DNA from: Shimia litoralis
GTDB taxonomy: Bacteria > Pseudomonadota > Alphaproteobacteria > Rhodobacterales > Rhodobacteraceae
Direction: 5' to 3'
NCBI RefSeq assembly: GCF_005518135.1
Contig: NZ_SULI01000010.1
Location: 38,340 to 102,339, forward strand
Length of the DNA stretch: 64,000 nucleotides
Shown: positions 18,261 through 28,460 of the stretch, piece after piece
Position numbering within the stretch: position 1 is the first letter of the stretch
Layout of the letters: each line of letters begins with the position of its first letter
Notes under the pieces: generated by a model
The model's database searches: none
What the model was told of the DNA's origin: nothing
What the model saw: only the letters and a program-made list of their open reading frames with translations
Made by a program: the position numbers and the translations under genes

Positions 18261-19373
18261 ATGTTGAAGGCCAAATCAGGCAAAGATACACTTCGCGCCC
18301 TCGGTGCGATGTCTGGAACGTCATTGGATGGGGTGGATGCGGCCATCGTCGAGACCGATGGCACGGTCATCACAGGCTTTGGTGCACACGCATATAGGCC
18401 GTACACTGGCGCGGAACGCCAGTGTTTGACCGCTGCTCTTGGGCAATGGTTTGGCCCACAGGTCGAGGCCGCGACAGATGTGATCGACGCGGTGCACCAA
18501 GAGGTTCTGTCCGACTTTCCGGACGTGGACCTGATTGGGTTTCATGGTCAGACCCTTGCGCATGATCCGCGAGGGCGCGGCACGCTTCAGGTTGGAAATG
18601 GCGCGGTTTTGGCACAAGCCTTGGGGGTCCCCGTCGTGTCTGACTTTCGGTCGTCCGATGTCGAATTAGGTGGCGAAGGCGCACCGTTGGCACCGTTTTT
18701 CCATTTCGCCTGTGCAAAATGGATAGGGGCGCAGGCGCCATTGTGTTTTCTGAACCTTGGGGGCGTTGGCAACATCACGTGGGTGGACCCACGCCAACCT
18801 GCGCCCGAAGCTGAAGGGGCGCTGCTGGCATTTGACACAGGTCCTGCCAATGCGCCACTCAATGATCTGATGCGCGAACGTCTTGGTTTGGATTGTGATT
18901 TTGATGGATCAATTGCAATGCAAGGAACCGTTGAAACAGGGGCTCTCGAGTTGTTTCTGGCCGAGGCGTATTTTTCGAAAATTCCACCAAAGTCGTTGGA
19001 TAGAAATGATTTTTCTGAAATGATTGAATTGGTTCGAGAACTGTCCGATGCGGATGCAGCGGCAACGCTGACGGCCATGTGTGCCACCGGGGTTGCTGCT
19101 GGCATGACGCATTTACCGGCCCCTCCCGAAAAAGTTTTGGTCACGGGGGGCGGGCGAAAGAACCCCGTATTGATGGAAATGTTGCGGGTGTCCTTGGATT
19201 GCCCGGTTGTTCCAGTGGAAGACGTCGGTCTTGATGGGGACATGCTTGAAGCACAGGCATTTGCATATCTTGCTGTTCGTGTGGCCAAGGGCTTGCCAAC
19301 CTCTTGTCCCAGCACAACGGGTGTGGGCGCATTGGTTGGCGGCGGTCTCCTTAGTCAGCCCGACGGAAAATAG
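18261..19373 (+). CDS. anmK: Anhydro-N-acetylmuramic acid kinase
   Basis: Opens the 1,6-anhydro ring of anhydro-MurNAc and phosphorylates it to MurNAc-6-phosphate in peptidoglycan recycling. 370 residues, normal length. The N-terminal ATPase motif [19 protein letters not shown] is near residues 14-32; [24 protein letters not shown] and LVTGGGRKN follow in the expected order. ATG 18261 is preceded by AAAGGAAAAGG; the frame is open to 18216 but that would overlap the tyrS promoter region. It complements nagZ at 2027; the window holds no murQ. Confidence 0.93.
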   Translation: MLKAKSGKDTLRALGAMSGTSLDGVDAAIVETDGTVITGFGAHAYRPYTGAERQCLTAALGQWFGPQVEAATDVIDAVHQEVLSDFPDVDLIGFHGQTLAHDPRGRGTLQVGNGAVLAQALGVPVVSDFRSSDVELGGEGAPLAPFFHFACAKWIGAQAPLCFLNLGGVGNITWVDPRQPAPEAEGALLAFDTGPANAPLNDLMRERLGLDCDFDGSIAMQGTVETGALELFLAEAYFSKIPPKSLDRNDFSEMIELVRELSDADAAATLTAMCATGVAAGMTHLPAPPEKVLVTGGGRKNPVLMEMLRVSLDCPVVPVEDVGLDGDMLEAQAFAYLAVRVAKGLPTSCPSTTGVGALVGGGLLSQPDGK

Positions 19374-19406
19374 CGCGCGCGCACTGGGCGGCCTTATTCA
19401 AGCGGG

Positions 19407-19458
19407 GTGCATGCGTGGCATGCACGCAGGATATGCTTTGCCCTTGCAGGGGCAAAGC
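19407..19458. terminator. Two hairpins between convergent genes
   Basis: A perfect 8-bp palindromic stem (gtgcatgc/gcatgcac, 19407-19425) is followed by a perfect 9-bp stem (gctttgccc/gggcaaagc, 19435-19458). They lie between the convergent ends of anmK and the cupin gene, so a two-way termination or mRNA 3'-protection role is likely. Neither has a T-run. Confidence 0.45.
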
Positions 19459-19512
19459 GCGGCTGGAGCCCTGCCAATTTCGTCCGAATGTTTCCGGGGC
19501 TGGGTGGTGTTG

Positions 19513-19950
19513 TTACAGGCGTGGAATGTCAAAGCCGGGCGGGGCGAGAGTGAAAGCGTCAAATTCAAACGCAGGCGACACTGTGCAACCAACCAGAGTC
19601 CAAGCCCCCAACGTGCGCGCGGCCTGCCAATGATGTTCTGGGACAATCAGCTGCGGGGACTGTCCTTCTCCAATATCCGGGCCAAGAATATCATCGGTCG
19701 CAGGACCATGGTCGGTTTCAGATCGCGACAACACCAACGGGGCGCCCGCGTAATAGTGCCAGATTTCAGTGGCATCGACCTTGTGCCAGTGACTTGATCC
19801 GCCATCCTTGAGTAAGAAATAGATGCTGGTGCCCACGGACCGGCCCGTTTCATGGCCCGACGCGATCCATGTTTGACGGTAAAATCCGCCTTCTGGGTGT
19901 GGTTGAAGGTCAAGGCGGGAAATAATTTGATCGGCGGTGAGGTTTTGCAT
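19513..19950 (-). CDS. Cupin-fold protein of the DUF985 family
   Basis: 145 residues forming a single small beta-barrel. The family marker PHPEGGFYRQTW is at about residues 17-28, followed by IYFLLKDG, SHWHKVDATEIWHYYAGAPL with possible metal-binding histidines, and WTLVGCTVSPAFEF at the end. Biochemical role unknown; relatives are described only as cupin-like, some near sugar or stress genes. ATG 19950 was chosen; the frame runs 27 nt further to a TTG. It is the last gene on the minus strand after the alpha/beta hydrolase, 44 nt apart, possibly co-transcribed. Confidence 0.82.
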   Translation of the reverse strand: MQNLTADQIISRLDLQPHPEGGFYRQTWIASGHETGRSVGTSIYFLLKDGGSSHWHKVDATEIWHYYAGAPLVLSRSETDHGPATDDILGPDIGEGQSPQLIVPEHHWQAARTLGAWTLVGCTVSPAFEFDAFTLAPPGFDIPRL

Positions 19951-19994
19951 AGGTGCGGCCCGTTTCCAAGGATGCAAACTTGTGACCTACATCC

Positions 19995-20894
19995 TCACGC
20001 TTTGGCAAGGCCCTTGGCTGGATCGGCCGTCGAGTTGGCCAGCTGAGTGACAGCTTCTAACGTGGCTTTGGCGGCCGCATCAGGCGCTTCTAATGGCAAT
20101 AGATGCCCATGTGTTGGCATGTGCGTGATTTCGATATCCGGCCGTTTGGCTTTGAGCTTGGCCGTGGTTTCCGGCGCGCTAAAGAAGCTGGGTTTTGCCA
20201 TGATAATATGTGTGGGGACTGACAGGCGCGTCAAAGCAGGAAGGGAATATGGCGCGGTCAAATAGTTGTGGTTTTCCCAGTGTCGCGGGTATTCCAGCAC
20301 AAGTCCTGACTCGTGCGGGGTGGTCGTCTCGGTCACAAGATGGCGCAGCTGCGCATCGTCAAAGCGTTTATAAACAGGGTCTTGCCGCATATGTGAAAAC
20401 GCATGTTCGGGATCAGACCATGTCGTGTGCCGGCGCAAGGCATTGTCCACGACCTTGATCCGGTGGCGGTAGCGGTAAGGCAGGCTGTGCAAAAGTGCAG
20501 CATTCATCCGCTTGGCTCCAGCAGGTTCAATAAGTACCAGCGCGCGAAACAAATCGGGGCGCGCATTTGCAGCATAGGCGGTTGCAATAGCCCCCATCGA
20601 ATGCCCAACAGCAAGGATAGGCCCGAGGTTCTGGTGATCAAGCCAAGCAATCAGATCATCGCCGTATTGCCGCCAGCCTTTGCGCGCGACCGGCATCGGC
20701 TGGGTGGGCCACAATGGCCGCATTTTCAGCGCGCTGACGGCATAGTGCGGGGTTAAATGAGACAAGAACGGCATGTAGCATTCCGGACCAAAGCCGTTTG
20801 CATGATAAAAGTGTAATGCTGGTCCGTTATCGGACAGGTTCAATGCGGTCGCTGTGTGCGGGCCATGAGGTGTCTGGATTTCAGTATGCAACAT
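19995..20894 (-). CDS. Alpha/beta hydrolase
   Basis: 299 residues with the alpha/beta hydrolase fold. The nucleophile elbow is AVGHSMGAIATAY with Ser at about 98, an oxyanion-side segment FYHANGFGPECY lies near residue 30, and the catalytic His is in MPTHGHLLPLEAP near 263. No signal peptide. The substrate is not readable from sequence; esterase, lactonase or haloperoxidase-like activities are possible. The protein lacks the lid insert of lipases. Confidence 0.85.
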   Translation of the reverse strand: MLHTEIQTPHGPHTATALNLSDNGPALHFYHANGFGPECYMPFLSHLTPHYAVSALKMRPLWPTQPMPVARKGWRQYGDDLIAWLDHQNLGPILAVGHSMGAIATAYAANARPDLFRALVLIEPAGAKRMNAALLHSLPYRYRHRIKVVDNALRRHTTWSDPEHAFSHMRQDPVYKRFDDAQLRHLVTETTTPHESGLVLEYPRHWENHNYLTAPYSLPALTRLSVPTHIIMAKPSFFSAPETTAKLKAKRPDIEITHMPTHGHLLPLEAPDAAAKATLEAVTQLANSTADPAKGLAKA

Positions 20895-20988
20895 GCGCGA
20901 TCCTGTGTGTGTCTTTCGACAAAGTTAGGACAGACAGAGTTGTGTGAACATGATGACGTCACGTGAGCGGAGCTACCCCGTGCCTTGT

Positions 20989-21744
20989 TCAAAGCGTATC
21001 GGATAGGCGCGTATACAACGTATCCAGTTTCTCTGGTGCAAGCATGTGCTTTGTTGCAAAGGCGATTTCTGCACCAATCATGATGTCGCCATACACGCCA
21101 TCAATAGGCCCTTGGTAATACCCTGCAAGTTCAAGCAACCGCTGGCGCAGAACCACACACGCTTTATTCTCTGGATCAAACAACATTGCATTTTTCATGC
21201 TTAGTTGCGTGGCAAAATGTGTCGGGAGCGCCTTTGGGGACGTGATATTGAGTGCACAATTTGTCGAAAAATTAGGGCGGGTTAAGTAATGATCCAGCGC
21301 GACCCCAAAAATCCCTGTCGCCGCGACCACGCCCGCTACCGCCACAATGCGCTCGAACTTTCCAGAGACACAGCCAAAGCGTACAGACGGGACATGATCT
21401 AACAGAATTATGACATCCTGAGAGGGCGCAAAGACGGACGACGCCAACACATCATCGGCAACGTTTCGGGTGGCGAAAATAGTTCGGCGTATGGCCTCGT
21501 GATCGTTTCCATCAGGGGGGCGATGCATTTTAGAGTTTGAAGACTTAGCCCAATCAGTTGCGGTCAAAATTGTACGCGAGGCAAACAAGGTTTCCATCGC
21601 GGTTTTGTAGATGTCTTCGGGGAAGGCGTCCGGGGCGGCAGCGAGGTCAAATGGGTGCTTGGCAAGAAAGTCCAGTGTAAGCGTATATATTTCATAACCA
21701 GACGATGTGACCACGCGATACTCTCCAAGCTTGTCCTTGTGCAT
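20989..21744 (-). CDS. Hypothetical membrane protein with a peptidoglycan-binding-like C-terminus
   Basis: 251 residues of unknown function. The N-terminal about 125 residues are soluble and mixed; one transmembrane segment lies at about 128-150 (RIVAVAGVVAATGIFGVALD), and the C-terminal part ends in LLELAGYYQGPIDGVYGD, which resembles the repeat of PG_binding_1 domains (GYY.GPIDGVYG). If that match holds, the C-terminus would be periplasmic and touch the cell wall. It stands alone between a hydrolase gene and the eno terminator, 94 nt and 92 nt away, and reads like a lineage-specific gene. Confidence 0.65.
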   Translation of the reverse strand: MHKDKLGEYRVVTSSGYEIYTLTLDFLAKHPFDLAAAPDAFPEDIYKTAMETLFASRTILTATDWAKSSNSKMHRPPDGNDHEAIRRTIFATRNVADDVLASSVFAPSQDVIILLDHVPSVRFGCVSGKFERIVAVAGVVAATGIFGVALDHYLTRPNFSTNCALNITSPKALPTHFATQLSMKNAMLFDPENKACVVLRQRLLELAGYYQGPIDGVYGDIMIGAEIAFATKHMLAPEKLDTLYTRLSDTL

Positions 21745-21784
21745 ACTAAGCTTAGGATTGCACAGAGGTTAGCTGGCTCACAAT

Positions 21785-21813
21785 AAAAAAGGCCCCGCGA
21801 ACATCGCGAGGCC
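21785..21813 (-). terminator. Rho-independent terminator of eno
   Basis: On the minus strand a 10-bp stem with one mismatch (ggcctcgcg.../...cgcggggcc) and a 3-nt loop is followed directly by six T residues. It starts 24 nt past the eno stop. Confidence 0.85.
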
Positions 21814-21836
21814 TGATTTGATGATCCTGAGATGTC

Positions 21837-23123
<1,287 letters not shown>

Positions 23124-23148
23124 TTAGGAAAATGCATCAGTTGCGCGT

Positions 23149-23176
23149 TTCATAGCAGGGGTTGAGTGAATGTAAA
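23149..23176 (-). promoter_or_regulatory. Putative sigma-70 promoter of eno
   Basis: On the minus strand TTTACA and TATGAA are 16 nt apart, with the -10 box 38 nt upstream of the eno ATG. Good match in sequence, spacing and position; not tested. Confidence 0.5.
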
Positions 23177-23281
23177 CGGTGTGACCGGCCTCAGCGGGAT
23201 CGTTAGGGCTAACAGCGACATGTTTGCGCCAACGGGGTGGGCATTGTTGTACCGTGCGTGGGCGACGCTCGGCGAAACGGA

Positions 23282-24163
23282 CTAGGCCACCTCAATGGGA
23301 TGAGCCGCCAACCGTCGCTCACGCAAGAAGGTATACAGCCCCGAGCCGATAATCAAAGACGCGCCAAACAGCGTCGCAACGTCGGGCCGTTCATTCAGGA
23401 AAATTGTTCCGACCAAAATTGAAAACACCAATCGGCTGTATCGATACGGCGCAACCACCGATGCATCCGCAACGCGCATAGCGGTTACAATGCCCCAATA
23501 CCCCATGGTGCCAAACAAAACCGCGCCGGCAAACATAGCAGACTGGGCGACATCAGGCGCCACAGTGGGTTTGTCTGTAAAGAGCAAGAGGATTGCTCCG
23601 GCAAAGACGAGCGAGCCAAAACCTTGAAAAGATACGACATATGCCGACACCGAGGCGTCAATTTTGCGGGTGATGAGATCGCGGAGCGCAACCGAAAAGA
23701 CGGCCACAATGACCAACAGCGTGGCAGGTTCAAAACTGCTAAATCCGGGACGGATAATGCAAAGCACCCCTGCGAAACCGACGCCGATGGCGCTCCAGCG
23801 TCGCCAGCCGACATGTTCCCCAAGAAATATCGCCGCACCCATGGTAATCACCAAGGGCATGGCCTGAAAGACAGCTGCAACCGTCGAGATGTCCACAAGC
23901 GCCAGCGCGGAGGCAAAGGACATTGCTGCCATCGCTTCGCTGCAGGCCCGGATCAGAGCGGCACGCCCCCACGCTGCACGCGCCACCAAGGATTGGCCTT
24001 TCGCGATGGCGATGCCTGCAAAGATGGCACTGCTGAAAACACCAAGGATGATCAGAATTTGCCCCGTCGGCAATGAAACCGACAGCTTTTTGATAAACAA
24101 ATCTTCAAGCGTGAACCCCGCCATTGCGAGGACCACAAGCAGAATGCCTTGAACGTTTTGCAT
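23282..24163 (-). CDS. DMT superfamily transporter (EamA family)
   Basis: 293 residues with ten predicted transmembrane helices in two EamA repeats (the first opening QGILLVVLAMAGFTLEDLFIK, listed as QGILLVVLAMAG and FTLEDLFIK; the second near ATLLVIVAVFSVALRDL). Such proteins export amino acids or other metabolites; RhaT/YdcZ-like exporters are in the same group. ATG 24163 (MQNVQG) is chosen because the upstream extension to 24271 is hydrophilic and not conserved in type. No neighbour indicates a substrate. Confidence 0.82.
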   Translation of the reverse strand: MQNVQGILLVVLAMAGFTLEDLFIKKLSVSLPTGQILIILGVFSSAIFAGIAIAKGQSLVARAAWGRAALIRACSEAMAAMSFASALALVDISTVAAVFQAMPLVITMGAAIFLGEHVGWRRWSAIGVGFAGVLCIIRPGFSSFEPATLLVIVAVFSVALRDLITRKIDASVSAYVVSFQGFGSLVFAGAILLLFTDKPTVAPDVAQSAMFAGAVLFGTMGYWGIVTAMRVADASVVAPYRYSRLVFSILVGTIFLNERPDVATLFGASLIIGSGLYTFLRERRLAAHPIEVA

Positions 24164-24334
24164 GCGTGGGCTCCGAAAAAGAATAGCACCCGCGACAGAA
24201 ACGCGATTGTTATTAACAGCGCAAGAATAATCCGTCTTGAACTGATGACGTTTCGTGGCGTGGCATATCACTGGATGTGAACGCTCGTCGCGACGGAGTC
24301 TGCTGTGTTCAGAGGTGCGCGTGCAAACCCATTT

Positions 24335-25681
24335 TTACAAAGGGCGAATCTTCAGGTTGGTCAGACGGTTCGCCTCTCGTCCGGTCACCTCGAATCGAAA
24401 GCCATGGAACGAAAAGACCTGACCGACGGTCGGGATCATTTGCGCTTCGTGAATTACAAGGCCAGCAACGGTGTTGGCCTCGTCATCCGGCAATGTCCAA
24501 TCGGTGGCGCGATTGAGGTCGCGAATTGTCATCGCCCCATCAACCAAGAACTGCCCATCGTCCGAGCGCGCAATGTCAGGTTCGTCGCCAGTGTCGAATT
24601 CATCGGTAATTTCGCCAACGATTTCTTCCAGAATGTCCTCGAGCGTGATCAATCCCTGCAGCGCACCGTACTCGTCAACCACAAGCGCAAAATGCGAATG
24701 ACGTCTCAGGAACTCGCGCATCTGGTCGTCAAGCGATGTGGTTTCCGGCACGAAATAAGGATCTTTGGCGACTTCGGAGATGTCGAAATCGGCCAATCCA
24801 ATAAAGTCGGTCGTGGAGTCCAAGACTTTCTTGTGGATAGCACGCGACAGGTCTTTGGCGTGGATCACCCCGATAATGTTTTCGGGGTCATTCTTGAATA
24901 CGGGTAACCGCGTGTGTGTGCTCTCCAAGCATTGGCTTAGGATATCAGCCGGATCATGGTCTGCGTCGACCATTTCAATGCCCGAACGGTGCAGCATGAT
25001 CTCTTCAACCGTGCGATCAGACAAATCCAGCGCGCCCAAAATACGGTCGCGATCTTCTTTTTGAACGATGCCTTCAGAGTGTCCCAACTGAATGGCGCCG
25101 GCAATTTCTTCGCGCACTGCCAGAATGTGGCTGTCTGGGTCGGTTTGCACCCCAAACAAGCGCAAGATGATGCGCACAAACCAGCGTACCGCAGATACGA
25201 TCGGGGCAAACACAGTCACGATCAAACTGATAGGGCGCGAGACATTGGCCGCAGCGGTTTCCGGCATTGTGATGGCATAGGTTTTGGGAAGCACTTCGGC
25301 AAATATCAACACCAACAACGTCATGACGAGAGTGGCAACCGCCACGCCAGATTCGCCAAAGGCCTGTGTAAACAACGCCGTCGCCAGCGAGGCGGCCAGA
25401 ATGTTCACAAGGTTGTTGCCGAGCAAAACCGACCCGATCAGCCGCTCGTTGTCTTCGGTGATGTGCAGCGCGCGTGCTGCCCCCTTGTTGCCCTTGTCGG
25501 CTTGCGTGCGCAGCTTGCCGCGTGACGCCGCGGTCAGTGCGGTCTCAGACCCAGAGAAAAAGGCGGACAGCACCAACAATCCAATAATGGCTGCGGCTGT
25601 CATCCAAAATGCGGAATCCAGAGGTTGAGATGTTGCCAGAGCGGCAAGGGACTCGGAGGGGGCTTCAAGGGTCTTATCCAT
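24335..25681 (-). CDS. CNNM/CorC (HlyC) family membrane protein with CBS pair
   Basis: 448 residues: an N-terminal CNNM transmembrane domain (about 20-200, with SAFFSGSETALTAASRGKLR holding the metal-linked motif), two CBS domains (about 215-345, ADILSQCLESTHTRLPVF and LDDQMREFLRRHSHFALVVD) and a C-terminal CorC_HlyC domain (EDILEEIVGEITDEFDTGDE then VDGAMTIRDLNRA). Family members handle magnesium/cobalt efflux; the old haemolysin label is not supported. xerD lies 47 nt upstream on the same strand. Confidence 0.9.
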   Translation of the reverse strand: MDKTLEAPSESLAALATSQPLDSAFWMTAAAIIGLLVLSAFFSGSETALTAASRGKLRTQADKGNKGAARALHITEDNERLIGSVLLGNNLVNILAASLATALFTQAFGESGVAVATLVMTLLVLIFAEVLPKTYAITMPETAAANVSRPISLIVTVFAPIVSAVRWFVRIILRLFGVQTDPDSHILAVREEIAGAIQLGHSEGIVQKEDRDRILGALDLSDRTVEEIMLHRSGIEMVDADHDPADILSQCLESTHTRLPVFKNDPENIIGVIHAKDLSRAIHKKVLDSTTDFIGLADFDISEVAKDPYFVPETTSLDDQMREFLRRHSHFALVVDEYGALQGLITLEDILEEIVGEITDEFDTGDEPDIARSDDGQFLVDGAMTIRDLNRATDWTLPDDEANTVAGLVIHEAQMIPTVGQVFSFHGFRFEVTGREANRLTNLKIRPL

Positions 25682-25728
25682 GTCCGAGTTATGGGGATGC
25701 CAAGCGCCATAATCAAGGGATGCGTGAC

Positions 25729-26670
25729 CTATTTCGCGCGCTGGGATCCGTTTGAAAGCGGGTGATGTTCCATGACAAGGTCACGCAGCCGTTCATCAAG
25801 CACATGCGTGTAAATCTCGGTGGTGGAAATGTCGGCATGCCCCAACAGAGTTTGAATCACCCGCAGGTCTGCGCCATTTGCCAGCAAATGCGTGGCGAAT
25901 GCATGGCGCAATGTGTGGGGGGTTACCTTGGCTGGCGCAACGCCAGCGGCCACTGCGAAGTCTTTCATCAGCAGATAGAAGTGATTTCGCGTCATATGTC
26001 CGGCTTTGCCACGTGAGGGAAAAAGCGACTTGGATGCAGGCTTGCCGTTTGATTGCGCAAGTTTTTGCGCTTCGTCTCGGATGGTAATCCACGCGGTAAG
26101 TGCTTCGCGCGCAGGAGGTGACAAAGGCACCATGCGTTCTTTGCCGCCTTTCCCTTGGACCAATAGCATATCGGGGTTTCCGCGTGTGGCAGCAACGGGC
26201 AGGGACACAAGTTCGGTCACACGCATACCTGTCGCATACAGCAATTCAATCAAACAGGTATTGCGCACGCGGTCGATATGCGTGCGGCCCGTGACGCGTG
26301 CGGCCTCAATCAGGCGATCGACTTCGGATTCGTCCAGTGTTTTAGGCAGGCGTTTGTCCTGTTTTGGTCCCTTGATCTGTAAGGCAGGATTCGTGTCGCG
26401 CCAGCCCTCTTCATAGGCGAACCGAAACAATTGTCTGATCGAGGACAGACGTCTTGCACGCGTGGATTTTGCAAGGCCTTGTGTGTCGCAAAATATCAAA
26501 TAGTCTTCGATGTCGGCGCGGGTGGCTTTGGCAAACCTTCGCCCTTTTGATGCAGCCCAGTCCAGGAAACTGTTCAGATCATTGGCATAGCCGCTTTGGG
26601 TGTTTTGGGACGCGCCAAGTTCCGCTGCTTGCGCCTCGATAAATGTAGAAATCCATCTGCGATCCTCCAT
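25729..26670 (-). CDS. xerD: Tyrosine recombinase XerD
   Basis: Resolves chromosome dimers at dif together with XerC. 313 residues: N-terminal SAM-like core-binding domain (about 1-100) and catalytic domain with Arg in LLYATGMRVTEL, Lys in GKGGKERMVPLS, HTLRHAFATHLL, LLGHADISTTEIYTH with His and the Tyr nucleophile. All five catalytic residues are present. The start is 3 nt from the stop of the 506-residue upstream gene. Sequence is the housekeeping XerD type rather than an integrase of a mobile element; no att sites are seen. Confidence 0.93.
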   Translation of the reverse strand: MEDRRWISTFIEAQAAELGASQNTQSGYANDLNSFLDWAASKGRRFAKATRADIEDYLIFCDTQGLAKSTRARRLSSIRQLFRFAYEEGWRDTNPALQIKGPKQDKRLPKTLDESEVDRLIEAARVTGRTHIDRVRNTCLIELLYATGMRVTELVSLPVAATRGNPDMLLVQGKGGKERMVPLSPPAREALTAWITIRDEAQKLAQSNGKPASKSLFPSRGKAGHMTRNHFYLLMKDFAVAAGVAPAKVTPHTLRHAFATHLLANGADLRVIQTLLGHADISTTEIYTHVLDERLRDLVMEHHPLSNGSQRAK

Positions 26671-26673
26671 GCG

Positions 26674-28194
26674 TTATCCTCGCGTATCAAGGATGGCCGT
26701 TTGCAACGCTGCGCGGCGTGCCGTGTCTTCCAATCCTACGGCCCGGAAGATGGCGATGGCGTCGGTCAGGGCCTCTAGGTTTCCTGCGGCCCCGTCAGAC
26801 ATAAGGGACATGGCGCGCAGGATGACCTCTCCCAATTGTCCGCGCGCCAACATCGTGGTGATTTCTTGTGGGACGCGGGCGTCGTGAAACCCGTCAGAAA
26901 TGGCGCGATGCACTGGATTGGTCGGCGTTCGCGGTGGGGCGCCCAAGGCAAGCATTGCAAGAAAATCACGAGGGCCTGTGCGTGCAGCGCGCTCGTAATC
27001 AGACGAAAGAAACGCAATATCACGCGCAAGCTTTTTCGTGACACCATTCAGCGGCAGACCCAACAAGCGCGCGCCAAACAGACTTGCAAATGGGACCTCG
27101 AGGTGGACAGATTGCATCGCCGCCCAAGCAGCCGGCAATGTCGCCGCCACGTTTTCAAGGTTTCGGGACTCTAGGGCTGAATCAAAGGACTGAATGGCGT
27201 CCACACGATCCCAGATCATGCCAGATGCCGAAGGTTTGCCCTCTGAGTAGATGCCCAGCAACCGGTTTTCATGCAAGGCACCCGTGCGCGCCAGACGTTC
27301 GGCGGATTCAAGGCGCGCTTTCCAGCCGGTGATGTCGCGCAGATCAGCATGCGCAAACGGACGTGGCAAGGTTGTGGTCGGATGGGCCTCTCCGATGGCT
27401 TCATACAGGCGAAACGTCAGGGGGGTGGGCGCATGCGCCGCGACAAGGATCGGTTGGTCGGCAAATGGCTCCGGGTCCAAGAAGCGTAGCAACAAGGCGT
27501 CTTGCTCATCCGTCAAAAGCCCAAGTGCATTTGCGTTGTCGAGCATCAGAGCCGCACTGTTCCAGTCGCCCGCACGCGCAGTGCAAAAGATCCGCGAGGC
27601 ATAATCCGGCGCCAGATGAGGGGCCGCGAGAAGTGCTGAGCAGGCGGCGTCTTCCTGCCCCAAAAGCAATGTGACATCAAACCAACGCGCAAACAAAGAC
27701 GGGGCAGAGGGGTCTGCACGTTCCAAAAGGGCGTTGGCCTGTTCGATGGCACCCAGTTCAACAAGCTTGTCAACGCGCGACTGCAATAGACGATCTGAAG
27801 TTCCCGCATCGTGCGGCGGGTTCGCCTCTGCCAGAAGCAATGTGTACAGCAGGGCTTGCACCGCAGGCAGGACTTCGGGGCGTTGGGCATCAATCAATCG
27901 TGCCAGTTCAAGGGCAGCGCTGTTGTGCCAAAGCGACGCGGGCAGGCCTGTGACATGGGACGGCAATAGCCCCACCGCATCACGGCCCGGCTGGTCAAGG
28001 GTGTCGACCGAAATATCCGGCGTGGTCGCGTTTTGCGCAATCGGAGGCTCTGATGGGGGCAACCCTATATCAAGCGTCACCGTCGGCGTTTCGTTCAACC
28101 AGTCAATCGCAGACAGTGGGGCATCCCCCTGATCTGCATATGCGAAACTGGTTGCCATCAGCGCGAGGGCACTTTCGAGAGGTTTAGCCTTCAT
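26674..28194 (-). CDS. Exported hypothetical protein, helical-repeat type
   Basis: About 506 residues. The N-terminus (MKAKPLESALALMATSFAYA) looks like a signal peptide, so the protein is probably periplasmic. After a Pro/Thr-rich stretch it is all helical with Leu/Ala-rich repeats (RVDKLVELGAIEQANALLERA and similar helices), suggesting a TPR-like solenoid. No enzyme motif. ATG 28194 overlaps the stop region of a 51-residue membrane gene by 11 nt; ATG 28200 is also possible. It precedes xerD by 3 nt. Conserved in this position in related bacteria as far as I recall; role unknown. Confidence 0.75.
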   Translation of the reverse strand: MKAKPLESALALMATSFAYADQGDAPLSAIDWLNETPTVTLDIGLPPSEPPIAQNATTPDISVDTLDQPGRDAVGLLPSHVTGLPASLWHNSAALELARLIDAQRPEVLPAVQALLYTLLLAEANPPHDAGTSDRLLQSRVDKLVELGAIEQANALLERADPSAPSLFARWFDVTLLLGQEDAACSALLAAPHLAPDYASRIFCTARAGDWNSAALMLDNANALGLLTDEQDALLLRFLDPEPFADQPILVAAHAPTPLTFRLYEAIGEAHPTTTLPRPFAHADLRDITGWKARLESAERLARTGALHENRLLGIYSEGKPSASGMIWDRVDAIQSFDSALESRNLENVAATLPAAWAAMQSVHLEVPFASLFGARLLGLPLNGVTKKLARDIAFLSSDYERAARTGPRDFLAMLALGAPPRTPTNPVHRAISDGFHDARVPQEITTMLARGQLGEVILRAMSLMSDGAAGNLEALTDAIAIFRAVGLEDTARRAALQTAILDTRG

Positions 28195-28339
28195 TGCCAT
28201 CAAGCGTAACCGGTTGGCGTATTTCCTGTTGTGGCGCAGAGAAGTCAGCGCCGAAAATGGGGCCCAGATACGCATATGCAACCAACCCGACGGCCCCAAG
28301 AACGACCAACACCAATATCAAGCGGATCAGTTTGCCCAT
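28184..28339 (-). CDS. Small single-span membrane protein (51 residues)
   Basis: Minus-strand frame starting MGKLIRLILVLVVLGAVG with one hydrophobic helix at about residues 4-25, then a short hydrophilic tail ending DGNEG. GGGGA lies 5 nt before ATG 28339 (a second ATG at 28342 is too close to the ribosome site). Its stop overlaps the next gene's start region by 11 nt, a sign of translational coupling. The inward-facing basic residues before the helix suggest an N-in orientation. Too short for usual gene cut-offs. Function unknown. Confidence 0.75.
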   Translation of the reverse strand: MGKLIRLILVLVVLGAVGLVAYAYLGPIFGADFSAPQQEIRQPVTLDGNEG

Positions 28340-28460
28340 CATATTCCCCATTTTTCTCTGCTCATTTTTTCCAACTTATAACTGGCCTTTTGCGTAAGAT
28401 CACGTCATTCAATGACGAAAGATGAATTTTGGGCAAGGCTTGGCCGATTGCGGGCGAAAG

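Noticed and set aside
25729..26670. Tyrosine recombinase as a sign of a mobile element
   Set aside because: The sequence and length are those of housekeeping XerD and there are no flanking repeats or cargo genes.
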